Positions 45,702 through 53,264 of a DNA stretch of 60,457 nucleotides are shown one piece after another. The stretch comes from CALTSX01 sp051647685. GTDB lineage: Bacteria > Chlamydiota > Chlamydiia > Chlamydiales > CALTSX01. A program made the translations under genes and the position numbers. Every line of letters begins with the position of its first letter. Within the stretch, counting starts at the first letter, position 1. Location of the stretch: assembly GCA_051647685.1 (NCBI GenBank), contig JBOFEG010000010.1, positions 1 through 60,457 of the forward strand, in the 5' to 3' direction. Under the pieces are notes generated by a model, which searched no databases, was not told the DNA's origin, and worked only from the letters and a program-made list of their open reading frames with translations.

Positions 45702-46445
45702 ATGAAACATTTATGTATTGGTCTCTTTGTGTGGTTTAATACCATTTTATCACAAGAACTACCAATGTTATATAATAAAAATTATGAAATCCCCCTTTCT
45801 CCTTATGAAATACAACTCGTAAATCATGCAAAAACAAGCATAGATAAGGCGCTTAATTTTCAATCTAAACTGAACGAAACTGGTTTTGCAAGCGATACTA
45901 ACATGAATGTTCTACCATCAGACTGCCCTTCAGATCACTTGTTAAATAATCTATGTGATTTACCAGGGACTTCGCATTTACATGTAGGATTACTAAAGGG
46001 TGGATCTTTTGTTGGAGCGCTGTACGGCAACCAAGATCTTTTAGTTGAGGCTATTGGAGTAGATTGGTTTGAGGAGTATCCCTACGATAAATTTTATTCA
46101 AATTGTTCTACTTACCTAGATATGGATAAAATCAAAATTATTAATAATTCGTGCTTTGATTTGGATAAATCTCTGTTTACGTCTCCGATTGATATTTATT
46201 TTTATGATGCTGATCACAGTATGTTGGGACATCAAAGAGCATTTACTTATTATGACGATGTTTTTTCTGATGTATTTATTGCAGTAGTCGACGATTGGAA
46301 ATGCCCTTGGGTACGCAGGCCCACTTTTAAAGCTTTTGAGAAGTTAAACTATCATATACTATATGAGACTTATATTCCTGATAGCAAAGCTTACGGTCAT
46401 GGGCAATATGTCGTTGTCATAAAAAAATCAATTCTTCCTAAATAA
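45702..46445 (+). CDS. SAM methyltransferase-like protein with signal peptide
   Basis: The start has AAGGA six bases upstream. The 247-residue protein begins with a signal peptide (KHLCIGLFVWFNTILSQ). The mature part has a methyltransferase-24-like motif I (LHVGLLKGGSFVGAL), a motif II acid and the post-motif YDADHSMLGHQRAFTYYDD with a following VVDDWK, all as in class I methyltransferases of glycan or small-molecule tailoring. It overlaps the convergent methyltransferase gene at its 3' end by 18 bases. Target unknown. Confidence 0.75.
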   Translation: MKHLCIGLFVWFNTILSQELPMLYNKNYEIPLSPYEIQLVNHAKTSIDKALNFQSKLNETGFASDTNMNVLPSDCPSDHLLNNLCDLPGTSHLHVGLLKGGSFVGALYGNQDLLVEAIGVDWFEEYPYDKFYSNCSTYLDMDKIKIINNSCFDLDKSLFTSPIDIYFYDADHSMLGHQRAFTYYDDVFSDVFIAVVDDWKCPWVRRPTFKAFEKLNYHILYETYIPDSKAYGHGQYVVVIKKSILPK

Positions 46446-47198
46446 AGCTGTATTATTATCTATCTCGCAAATAATTTCACACTCATCAAATAATCGCCAC
46501 ATACTCGACATCTTGGTTAATTTGTTATCTATTACTTGAAACAAGTTAGAAAAGAGAACATATCCACCTGGTTTAACCTTTGGTAAAAAAAGCTCTACAT
46601 CTATAAGTGCGCCTTCTTCACAAAAATTTCCATCTAAATGAAGAAAATCAATTTCTGGTATTTGATTGATAGCCATTTCTGATGTAGCGTGAATTACCGA
46701 ACAATAGGAATTCAGATTCCACTGATTGATAAGAGTAGTAAATCTATTTTTTATCTCTTTCATATTGACATGTGTCCACCAATTATAATTTGGATCATTG
46801 TTTGACATATGTTTTATAGCATCAACATTTGACCAAGCATCGATTGCATAGATGCATCCCGTTCTAAGATAATTAAGAGTAGCTGCCACGGGCAAAACTG
46901 AAGAGCCACTAAATACTCCTATTTCCACACAAACTTCTGGACGAATGGCAAAAATTAAATCCATTATCAACTCGGCCTTTTTTGCAGAACACCAACTGTT
47001 CTCAAGATATTTAATCACTCGATTTTTAAGCGATTGAAATTGAACATCTGGCAAAGTTGATCTATTCGATTCCATAACAAAACTGTATTCGTTTGCATCG
47101 CTATATAGATTGATTGTCTGTACAAATAAAAGAAATAAACCCAATCCATATATTATTTTTAGAATGTACGGTGTATATTTTTGGAAGTTGTTTAACAT
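46428..47198 (-). CDS. Membrane-anchored SAM methyltransferase-like protein
   Basis: I use the ATG at 47198 because GGGAGGA lies immediately upstream; a longer start at 47249 has no ribosome site. The 256-residue product has a signal anchor (about residues 10-28, YILKIIYGLGLFLLFVQTI) and a methyltransferase-24 domain: VCVEIGVFSGSSVLPVA (motif I), IYAIDAW, FLHLDGNFCEEGALIDVELF and PGGYVLFSN. It is the second exported methyltransferase of the cluster, only 18 bases overlapping with the first, tail to tail. Upp lies 69 bases upstream on the same strand. Confidence 0.75.
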   Translation of the reverse strand: MLNNFQKYTPYILKIIYGLGLFLLFVQTINLYSDANEYSFVMESNRSTLPDVQFQSLKNRVIKYLENSWCSAKKAELIMDLIFAIRPEVCVEIGVFSGSSVLPVAATLNYLRTGCIYAIDAWSNVDAIKHMSNNDPNYNWWTHVNMKEIKNRFTTLINQWNLNSYCSVIHATSEMAINQIPEIDFLHLDGNFCEEGALIDVELFLPKVKPGGYVLFSNLFQVIDNKLTKMSSMWRLFDECEIICEIDNNTALFRKN

Positions 47199-47267
47199 GT
47201 TCCTCCCCACTAGTTGTAAATAAAAAAATATTTTTAACGAAAATATCACCCATCTTAGATCTAGAAT

Positions 47268-48023
47268 TTAATTTCTTCCAATGAAAATTCTTTTATAGGG
47301 TATCGCGATCAAAAAATTAGTGTCTAACAAATTATAAGAAGCAATAGGGGACGTAGGACTTATTTCTGAGACATAACTTCTACAGTGATATTTCTCTCCA
47401 TAGGACCTATCTCCAGCATCTCCAAGACCTGAAACAATACATCCCTGGTCGTTTATATCGGGATCTATGGCTGCCGTAAAAATTGTCACATTTGGATGCT
47501 CTTTTGCGACTCGAGAAAGTCCAGGTCTCGATGCAAGTGCAGTAATTACAAATATTTTTTTTGGAATATAATTTTGAATTACTCGAATAGCATTAAGGAT
47601 AGACCCGCCAGTTGCTAGCATAGTATCTGATAGGATAACATACCTATCCTTCAGCTTAGGAAGAGAGGTATATTGTATCTTTGACTCAAGTGTTTCTTCA
47701 TTGCGAGAAATAGCAAAAAACCCCACCTCTGAGTTAGGAAATATTTTTTGTATTCCTGTGTGTAATGGCAATCCAGCTCGAAGAATGGTTACGAGTACGG
47801 GGATTTCATCGCATAAAAAATGAGTAGAATTTTCTCCAATCGTTGTTTGTACAGAGACTTCTTTCGTAGGTAGAGCTCTCAAAGCATCTAAAGCCAAGTA
47901 TTCACCAATGCTTTCTAGGGAGGCTCGAAATTTTTTTTGATCTGTTTTTGGATCGCGAATGGTAAAAAGAAGTTGATCTGCTACTATAGAAAATAGTAAA
48001 TTATTAAATAGTAATAAAAAAAT
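47268..48023 (-). CDS. upp: Uracil phosphoribosyltransferase with hydrophobic N-terminus, start codon unclear
   Basis: UPRTase makes UMP from uracil and PRPP. The PRPP motif YVILSDTMLATGGS and the uracil site CIVSGLGDAGDRSYG are intact. Homology begins upstream of the first canonical start (TTG 47897): the N-terminal helix DQLLFTIRDPKTDQKKFR is in frame, and before it lies a hydrophobic run (IIFLLLFNNLLFSIVA) like a signal peptide. The frame is open to a TAG at 48048 but has no ATG, GTG or TTG there; ATT at 48023 is the best guess. Either a rare start is used or the gene has just lost its start and is decaying. Confidence 0.72.
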   Translation of the reverse strand: MFLLLFNNLLFSIVADQLLFTIRDPKTDQKKFRASLESIGEYLALDALRALPTKEVSVQTTIGENSTHFLCDEIPVLVTILRAGLPLHTGIQKIFPNSEVGFFAISRNEETLESKIQYTSLPKLKDRYVILSDTMLATGGSILNAIRVIQNYIPKKIFVITALASRPGLSRVAKEHPNVTIFTAAIDPDINDQGCIVSGLGDAGDRSYGEKYHCRSYVSEISPTSPIASYNLLDTNFLIAIPYKRIFIGRN

Positions 48024-48104
48024 TATATCATAATTACGAATGTATTCCTAATTAATTTGAAATTAAGGCGAGAATTAATTAAAAAGTTATCTCGCCATTT
48101 CCAT

Positions 48105-48320
48105 CTATTTGTTTTTATTAGAAGAATTACTAGAAGAATTGGATGAACTTGAAGATCCCAAAGAACCCGCTTTTACAGGCTCACTCTTATCATCTTTTAA
48201 TTCATAGCCTTTAGAAGGACCACAGCCATTCTTCTCATCGTCAGCTCCATAGATCGGATATCCTTTCATGCAAAGAAAAGTACAGAAGATCATCAGTAAT
48301 GATATTTTTAACGTTTTCAT
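48105..48320 (-). CDS. Small exported protein with Ser/Asn tail
   Basis: The ATG at 48320 has AGGAG six bases upstream and starts a signal peptide (KTLKISLLMIFCTFLCMKG); the ATG at 48344 is less likely. The mature part is about 50 residues, hydrophilic, ending in a low-complexity run of Ser and Asn. No family recognised. It closes the run of signal-peptide genes. Confidence 0.6.
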   Translation of the reverse strand: MKTLKISLLMIFCTFLCMKGYPIYGADDEKNGCGPSKGYELKDDKSEPVKAGSLGSSSSSNSSSNSSNKNK

Positions 48321-48741
48321 TTTTACTCCTATTTTTAATACCAATACACAATTATCGGGTTGTGAAATTCAGAAAAATTTATCAATTCTAAATTTTATTT
48401 GATATAAAATTATGGAAAATTTCGCTAAAAAATTCCTTGTAAAAATTTAAAATATTTACTATTCATTATAATAAAATTATGTTTTCCTATAGGGTACGGC
48501 TTCTCAGTAATTCTCATGATTTCTACATATTCTTGAAAAATATTCTTCTTACTAATACGTAACTATGGTATAAATTAATGGTTATGTTATGGAATGAATT
48601 CTGTTTTTAGATAAACTAAATAAGTTCTATGACAATAAGATTGTTAGCGAGGATGAGACATTGCAATCAACTCTTCAAAATAATCAAATTTTATAAATAC
48701 ATATTTGAATAAATATGTGAAACGTATACTAGGAGAATAAC
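48321..48741. other. 421-base AT-rich intergenic region
   Basis: This divergent region separates the small exported protein from the RRM gene. It holds an extended -10-like TGG-TATAAA at 48566-48574, which would give the RRM mRNA a leader of about 165 bases. No ORF, tRNA or repeat stands out. A long leader would fit cold- or growth-dependent control of the RRM protein, but this is inference. Confidence 0.4.
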
Positions 48742-49071
48742 GTGTCTAAGAAACTATATGTTGGGAATTTATCCCATGATCTAAATAATAATGATTTACA
48801 ACAATTGTTTGAAACACATGGCAATGTCGTATCTGCACAAATTATCATGGATCGAGAAACAGGAAGATCTAAAGGCTTTGGCTTTGTCGAAATGGGCAGT
48901 GCTACAGAAGCTAAAGAAGCTATTGATGCTCTTAATGGAAAAGAAGTCCATGGAAGACCATTGACAGTTAACGAAGCTAGACCTCCAGCTGAAAGAGGTT
49001 CCCGAAGAGATGGCAACCGAAGTGGCGGCGGCGGATTCCGCGGCGGTCATGGTGGCGGAAGACGGTATTAA
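48742..49071 (+). CDS. RRM-family RNA-binding protein, glycine-rich
   Basis: The 109-residue protein has one RRM (residues 3-82) with RNP2 LYVGNL (5-10) and RNP1 KGFGFVEM (44-51), then a Gly/Arg-rich tail (about 90-109) like RGG-box proteins. Such single-RRM proteins in bacteria bind RNA and are often cold induced. The start is GTG 48742 with AGGAG upstream. A strong terminator follows. Confidence 0.92.
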   Translation: MSKKLYVGNLSHDLNNNDLQQLFETHGNVVSAQIIMDRETGRSKGFGFVEMGSATEAKEAIDALNGKEVHGRPLTVNEARPPAERGSRRDGNRSGGGGFRGGHGGGRRY

Positions 49072-49090
49072 TTAAACCGTTTTTTTGATC

Positions 49091-49125
49091 AGCCCTTATC
49101 CTAAAAGGATAAGGGCTTCTTTTTT
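49091..49125 (+). terminator. Rho-independent terminator after the RRM gene
   Basis: An 11-bp perfect stem (AGCCCTTATCC ... GGATAAGGGCT, 49091-49101 and 49107-49117) with a five-base loop is followed by TCTTTTTT. Confidence 0.9.
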
Positions 49126-49138
49126 GCCCTTATTCAAT

Positions 49139-49984
49139 TTAAAATAATGTATTCTTTCTCATGCATCCAGGTGCATGTCCATGCTTTTCATAATAATTTT
49201 GATGTTCCTCTTCAGCCAGATAAAAAGTCGAAGCAGGTCTCACTTTTGTTCGTACTCGTGTTCCATGCTTTATAAGTATTGCTATAAGACTATCTATTGT
49301 GTCTCTTTGCGCCTCCGTTACATAAAAAACACAAGATTCATACTGCTCGCCTTGATCAACTCCTTGGTTTAATGGATCGTGGTTATTAAAAAAAAACTTG
49401 GCTAAATCCTCGTAAGATAATACTTGTGTATCAAAAACAACTTTTACTGCTTCTAAATGCCCTGTTTTTCCCATGCAGACTTCTTTATAGGTTGGATCGA
49501 CTACATGACCTCCCATAAACCCGACAGAGGTAGATGTAACGCCTTGTAAGGTTTTAAAGGATGACTCTATTCCCCAGAAACAACCACCCGCAAAAAAAGC
49601 AATTTCAAATCCCTCTTTTGTATTAGCGGGAATAAAGAGCATAGATAAAGAATTTACGCAGTGACGTACATTAGCTTTCGTAAGATTTTCGCCAATAAAA
49701 ACATGTCCAAGATGCCCATTACAATGTGAGCATATAATCTCTATTCGTCTACCATCCGGATCCGGACGATTTTCTACTGCTCCGGGAATTTCTTCTTCAA
49801 AGCTCGGCCAACCACAATGAGACAGGAACTTCTTAGAAGAAAGATAGAGTGGAGAGTCGCATTGTTTACAGGCATAGATTCCTAATGCTTTGGAGTTGTT
49901 ATAAGAACCACTATGGGCGAGTTCTGTATGCTGGTGAAGAATAATCTCACTTTCTTCGGGAGTTAATTTTCGATACCTAAACAT
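49139..49984 (-). CDS. msrAB: Fused methionine sulfoxide reductase MsrB-MsrA
   Basis: This protein reduces both S- and R-methionine sulfoxide in proteins. The N-terminal MsrB domain (about 1-120) has two zinc CxxC pairs (C39/C42, C85/C88), CGWPSF and catalytic Cys109 in RHCVNS. The MsrA domain (about 126-281) has the GCFWG active site with Cys135 and ends HAPGCMRKN. The B-then-A order is the reverse of Neisseria PilB-type fusions. The product probably protects against host oxidative bursts. There is no signal peptide, so it is cytosolic. Confidence 0.93.
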   Translation of the reverse strand: MFRYRKLTPEESEIILHQHTELAHSGSYNNSKALGIYACKQCDSPLYLSSKKFLSHCGWPSFEEEIPGAVENRPDPDGRRIEIICSHCNGHLGHVFIGENLTKANVRHCVNSLSMLFIPANTKEGFEIAFFAGGCFWGIESSFKTLQGVTSTSVGFMGGHVVDPTYKEVCMGKTGHLEAVKVVFDTQVLSYEDLAKFFFNNHDPLNQGVDQGEQYESCVFYVTEAQRDTIDSLIAILIKHGTRVRTKVRPASTFYLAEEEHQNYYEKHGHAPGCMRKNTLF

Positions 49985-50141
49985 AACTACGGTTCGTCCT
50001 ATTTAGAAAATGTATACTATATACCTATATCAAAAGAGGAATTTTATTGTTGCAAATAGGAAGGTATAAGCGATCTATGTCGTTATAACTTGGGATTACA
50101 AATGGGTCAATCACCCTCTAATACTCGCAGGCTCTTTCGAC

Positions 50142-50912
50142 TTAGAACTGTAGATCAAAGAGAAATCTAAAGCCGTAGACATTTTGTTTTTCAGAAAAAC
50201 TAATACATAGGAAAAAGGGCTCGAACTGCAGACCCCATTGCCTAATGATGCCTATGCACCAAGTAAAGGGAAAAGCAATTTCTCCACCCCAATCTGTTCG
50301 GTCAATAGTATATGTCTTATATTTATGTTGTGTATATCTTTGCCTGGTATAAAACGATTTAAAAACTTTGGCGTAAATGCCAAAGTTAAACAACTGATTG
50401 AAATCATATTTTATACGAACGCCACCTGAGAGGTAGGAAATGCATTCTGTAAAGGTATTTCGATGAAATATATGGGAGTTAAAGTGATATCCTCCAATTC
50501 CAAGATAGGGCGAATAAATCCATCTATCTGAATCCATGGTGTAACCCGCTCGAACTTCATAGCCATTGAAGTGAGCATCATCCCCTTTTTTGGGTATAGA
50601 TTTCCCCTTTTTTGATACTTGAAAGTTATTATTTCCAATAGAAAGAAATCCATCTGCGCCAGCGTAAATGGATCTCGGATAGATATAGTCATACCCAAGA
50701 TATAGACCACCAAAGAATTTTTGTCCGTGAATACACAGATCCTCTACATGATTATTGAGAGAAAATGCAAAAAATATGGGTCCAAAATAGAGATGGTGCG
50801 GACATTCATCTAACACCATGATTTCTTCTTTGGGACATTGTTGAAATAGACCATCTGCATGCAAGGATTGCACGCCAAATAATAACAACAGGATCCATGT
50901 ACACTGTTTCAT
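50142..50912 (-). CDS. Putative outer-membrane beta-barrel protein
   Basis: The 256-residue protein has a signal peptide (MKQCTWILLLLFGVQSLHA) and alternating Tyr/Gly-rich strands (GGLYLGYDYIYPRSIYAGADG, SPYLGIGGYHFN, GGVRIKYDFN). It ends in Phe (FLFDLQF), the usual C-terminal signature for BAM-assembled barrels. Several Cys residues are scattered, as in many chlamydial surface proteins. Similar to small eight-stranded barrels of the OmpW/OprF-like kind, but no specific family is clear. Confidence 0.75.
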   Translation of the reverse strand: MKQCTWILLLLFGVQSLHADGLFQQCPKEEIMVLDECPHHLYFGPIFFAFSLNNHVEDLCIHGQKFFGGLYLGYDYIYPRSIYAGADGFLSIGNNNFQVSKKGKSIPKKGDDAHFNGYEVRAGYTMDSDRWIYSPYLGIGGYHFNSHIFHRNTFTECISYLSGGVRIKYDFNQLFNFGIYAKVFKSFYTRQRYTQHKYKTYTIDRTDWGGEIAFPFTWCIGIIRQWGLQFEPFFLCISFSEKQNVYGFRFLFDLQF

Positions 50913-50977
50913 AGAAAGTTCCTTATATAAAATTACGATGTATTGTATTGAATAAAATATTTTCTTATCAATAGAAC

Positions 50978-52288
50978 CTATAATAAAATTTCTGCGGCGA
51001 GCGATGCGAGTTCAGAGCGCTCTGTTTTCTCTAAAAAGATGTGTCCATAAATTGGATAATCTTTAAACCTCTGTACGAGGTACGTCAACGCGTTAGAATC
51101 TTTACTCAAATAAGGATTGTCAATTTGCGTTGGGTCTCCGGTAAGTATTACCTTTGTTCCACGTCCGGCCCTCGAAATGATAGTTTTTACCTCATGTGGA
51201 GTTAGGTTTTGGGCTTCATCGATAATAATATACATCTTGGGCAAAGTTCTTCCTCGAATATAAGTGACTGCTTCCATTTCGAATTTTTTGCTCTCTGTGA
51301 TCCATCTTTTTGTTTCATTTCCATTGTCCTTTCCACAAGTAAATTCGCATAGGAATTCTAAATTGTCATAGATCGGCTGCATCCAGTGATATAATTTTTC
51401 CTCTTTTGATCCCGGTAAATATCCGATATCCCTGCCGAGTGGCATAATAGGTCTGCTAATCAAAATTTTTCTGTATCGATCTTCATCAAAAACCATTTTA
51501 AGACCACATGCGAGCGCGAGAAGAGTTTTTCCAGTACCTGCTGGACCAATGAGTGTCACCAAATGAACATCTTCTCGTAAAAGTAGGTCAATAGCGCATC
51601 TCTGTTCTATATTTAATGGCGTAACCCCCCAAATATTTTTCTCTAGTGGCATCAGATGTTCCAGTCTCTTTGTTCTTCCATTGAACCGACTGAGGGATTC
51701 TTCTTTTGTCTCCTGCGATCGTAATATACAATAGGCATTGGGACTGCATTTATGATGTGTACCTAACGTACCTTTAGTGAGAAATTGATCAAATTCTTGC
51801 TTTGAAATGACAATCTCTTGAATCCCCTTGTAAATGTGATCGTAATCTTGACGAAATCCACCGTAATCTTGAGCAGTAATTCCCACTGCCTCCGCTTTTA
51901 CTCGCATGAAAAAGTCTTTCGATACAATCACTACTTCTTTTTCTATATGAGTCAATTGATAAGCGGATAAAAGGATGCGATTGGGTGGTGTATCTAAAGG
52001 CAATAAGAAATCCTTTTTTCCCATACTCTTTAGTTCTACGAAAATCCGGAACTTAGTATCTTTTCCAATGATGATTCCTTCGTGGAGATTCTTTCTTTGC
52101 GCTAGTTGATCTACATATCGCAAAACAAATCGAGAACTTTTTCCTAAATCATCTGCAAATTGTTTTAACTTATCTAATTCTTCCAAAACCGCCAGGGGGA
52201 TCACTACATCGTGTCCTGGAAATTTCTCCATGGCAAGTGGATCGTGCAGGAATACACTGGTATCCAAAATATAGGTTTTTCGCGTCAT
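50978..52288 (-). CDS. phoH2: PIN-PhoH family ATPase
   Basis: The 436-residue protein has an N-terminal PIN RNase domain (about 1-150, ILDTSVFLHDPLAM, with acidic residues including VVIVSKD) and a PhoH helicase-like ATPase domain (about 225-436) with Walker A GPAGTGKT and Walker B IIIDEAQN. This PhoH2 architecture is linked to RNA degradation or toxin-like RNase-helicase function in other bacteria. The C. trachomatis CT015 region holds a PhoH gene in a similar place. It diverges from the CIRCE-controlled gene at 52501. Confidence 0.9.
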   Translation of the reverse strand: MTRKTYILDTSVFLHDPLAMEKFPGHDVVIPLAVLEELDKLKQFADDLGKSSRFVLRYVDQLAQRKNLHEGIIIGKDTKFRIFVELKSMGKKDFLLPLDTPPNRILLSAYQLTHIEKEVVIVSKDFFMRVKAEAVGITAQDYGGFRQDYDHIYKGIQEIVISKQEFDQFLTKGTLGTHHKCSPNAYCILRSQETKEESLSRFNGRTKRLEHLMPLEKNIWGVTPLNIEQRCAIDLLLREDVHLVTLIGPAGTGKTLLALACGLKMVFDEDRYRKILISRPIMPLGRDIGYLPGSKEEKLYHWMQPIYDNLEFLCEFTCGKDNGNETKRWITESKKFEMEAVTYIRGRTLPKMYIIIDEAQNLTPHEVKTIISRAGRGTKVILTGDPTQIDNPYLSKDSNALTYLVQRFKDYPIYGHIFLEKTERSELASLAAEILL

Positions 52289-52401
52289 TTATCTCCCAAT
52301 AATTGGCTAGAGGATCCTATGATTGATTCTTTCTGCAGTATACTGAATTTCTCTTTCTATAAAAGCGTGTGTATAATTTTTTTTAAATTCTCTGAAATAA
52401 C

Positions 52402-52428
52402 TTAGCACTTAAAGAGTGTAAGTGCTAA
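52402..52428 (+). promoter_or_regulatory. CIRCE-like HrcA operator
   Basis: TTAGCACTT-N9-AAGTGCTAA is a perfect nine-base inverted repeat with exactly nine bases between. The CIRCE consensus is TTAGCACTC-N9-GAGTGCTAA; only the innermost base pair differs, symmetrically. HrcA binds this element to repress heat-shock genes. It lies five bases upstream of the -35 box at 52434. Confidence 0.85.
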
Positions 52429-52433
52429 ATTTA

Positions 52434-52462
52434 TTGACAATCTGAGTTCCATCTACTATAAT
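52434..52462 (+). promoter_or_regulatory. Consensus sigma70-type promoter of the 52501 gene
   Basis: TTGACA (52434-52439) and TATAAT (52457-52462) are both perfect and 17 bases apart. Transcription would start near 52469, about 30 bases before the ATG at 52501. Confidence 0.85.
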
Positions 52463-52500
52463 TTTAAGTAAAACAGAACCTATACCTTGGGTGGAAAATT

Positions 52501-53172
52501 ATGAAAAAAATTAATAATCAAATACTTAGCATACCTCCCTACATATCTACTTCTTGGCAGAATGTAGCTACTCTCCATATGTCCAAAGAGGGTGATAATC
52601 TTGTATTAATTATATCACTGCTAACTAACCAAATGATCCGAGTTCCCAATCTTACGGAAGCAGAAATTCATTATATTTTTCAAACTCATAGTAAAGTCTT
52701 AGAAAAACAATCACAGTCCAAAGAGATGATGGGGGCGACTTTTGGTTTTCCCATAAAAATGGGATACGAAATCCTCGATGGAGCAGGGTCTTTCCTCCAA
52801 CATAATAGTAAACAAGCGAATGCAAAAGATTTACCGAAAGAATTCTTAGAAAAAATCGCTGGACTTGCAAAAGCAATCGATTTTGATGGATCGGCAGAAA
52901 CTTTTATGAAAGCAGAACCGCACTGTAATTGCCCTTATTGCCAAATTGCGCGCGCGCTCGATGGCAAAACGTTAGAAGTACAAGAGGAAGAGGTTGCTAC
53001 AGAGGATTTGCAATTTCGCGAGTGGGACATCGAACAGATTAATGAAAAGGTGTATATAGTAACCAACCCACTAGACCAACAAGAAAAATACCAAATCTAT
53101 TTAGGGAAACCTATTGGTTGTACTTGTGGAAATTCTCATTGCGATCATATTCGCGCAGTACTCGAGAGTTAA
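52501..53172 (+). CDS. Conserved-looking Cys-rich protein with SWIM-like zinc motif
   Basis: The 223-residue protein has two cysteine clusters: HCNCPYC (about 139-145) and GCTCGNSHCDHI (about 205-216). The latter fits the SWIM pattern C-x-C-xn-C-x-H, a zinc fold that binds nucleic acid or protein. The N-terminal 130 residues match nothing I know. The CIRCE operator and near-consensus promoter directly upstream suggest strong, heat-inducible expression. Position next to phoH and the SH3b gene resembles C. trachomatis CT016, but identity is unproven. Confidence 0.78.
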   Translation: MKKINNQILSIPPYISTSWQNVATLHMSKEGDNLVLIISLLTNQMIRVPNLTEAEIHYIFQTHSKVLEKQSQSKEMMGATFGFPIKMGYEILDGAGSFLQHNSKQANAKDLPKEFLEKIAGLAKAIDFDGSAETFMKAEPHCNCPYCQIARALDGKTLEVQEEEVATEDLQFREWDIEQINEKVYIVTNPLDQQEKYQIYLGKPIGCTCGNSHCDHIRAVLES

Positions 53173-53264
53173 TCTCTTTACTCACTAAAAAAACCGTGGT
53201 ATTTAAAAATATGAATCCCTAGAATTCAGTATTAACTGAATTTTTTACTAGAAGGGGTAATCAT

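Noticed and set aside
48729..49050. Two minus-strand frames opposite the RRM gene
   Set aside because: The plus frame encodes a complete RRM with RNP1/RNP2 and a terminator; the opposing frames show no family.
50491..50505. Short match to the ssrA 3' end (TCCTCCAATT) as a possible second attachment site
   Set aside because: Only about 10 bases, inside a coding region for a beta-barrel protein, without the T-arm sequence; most likely chance. No convincing second att site was found in the window.
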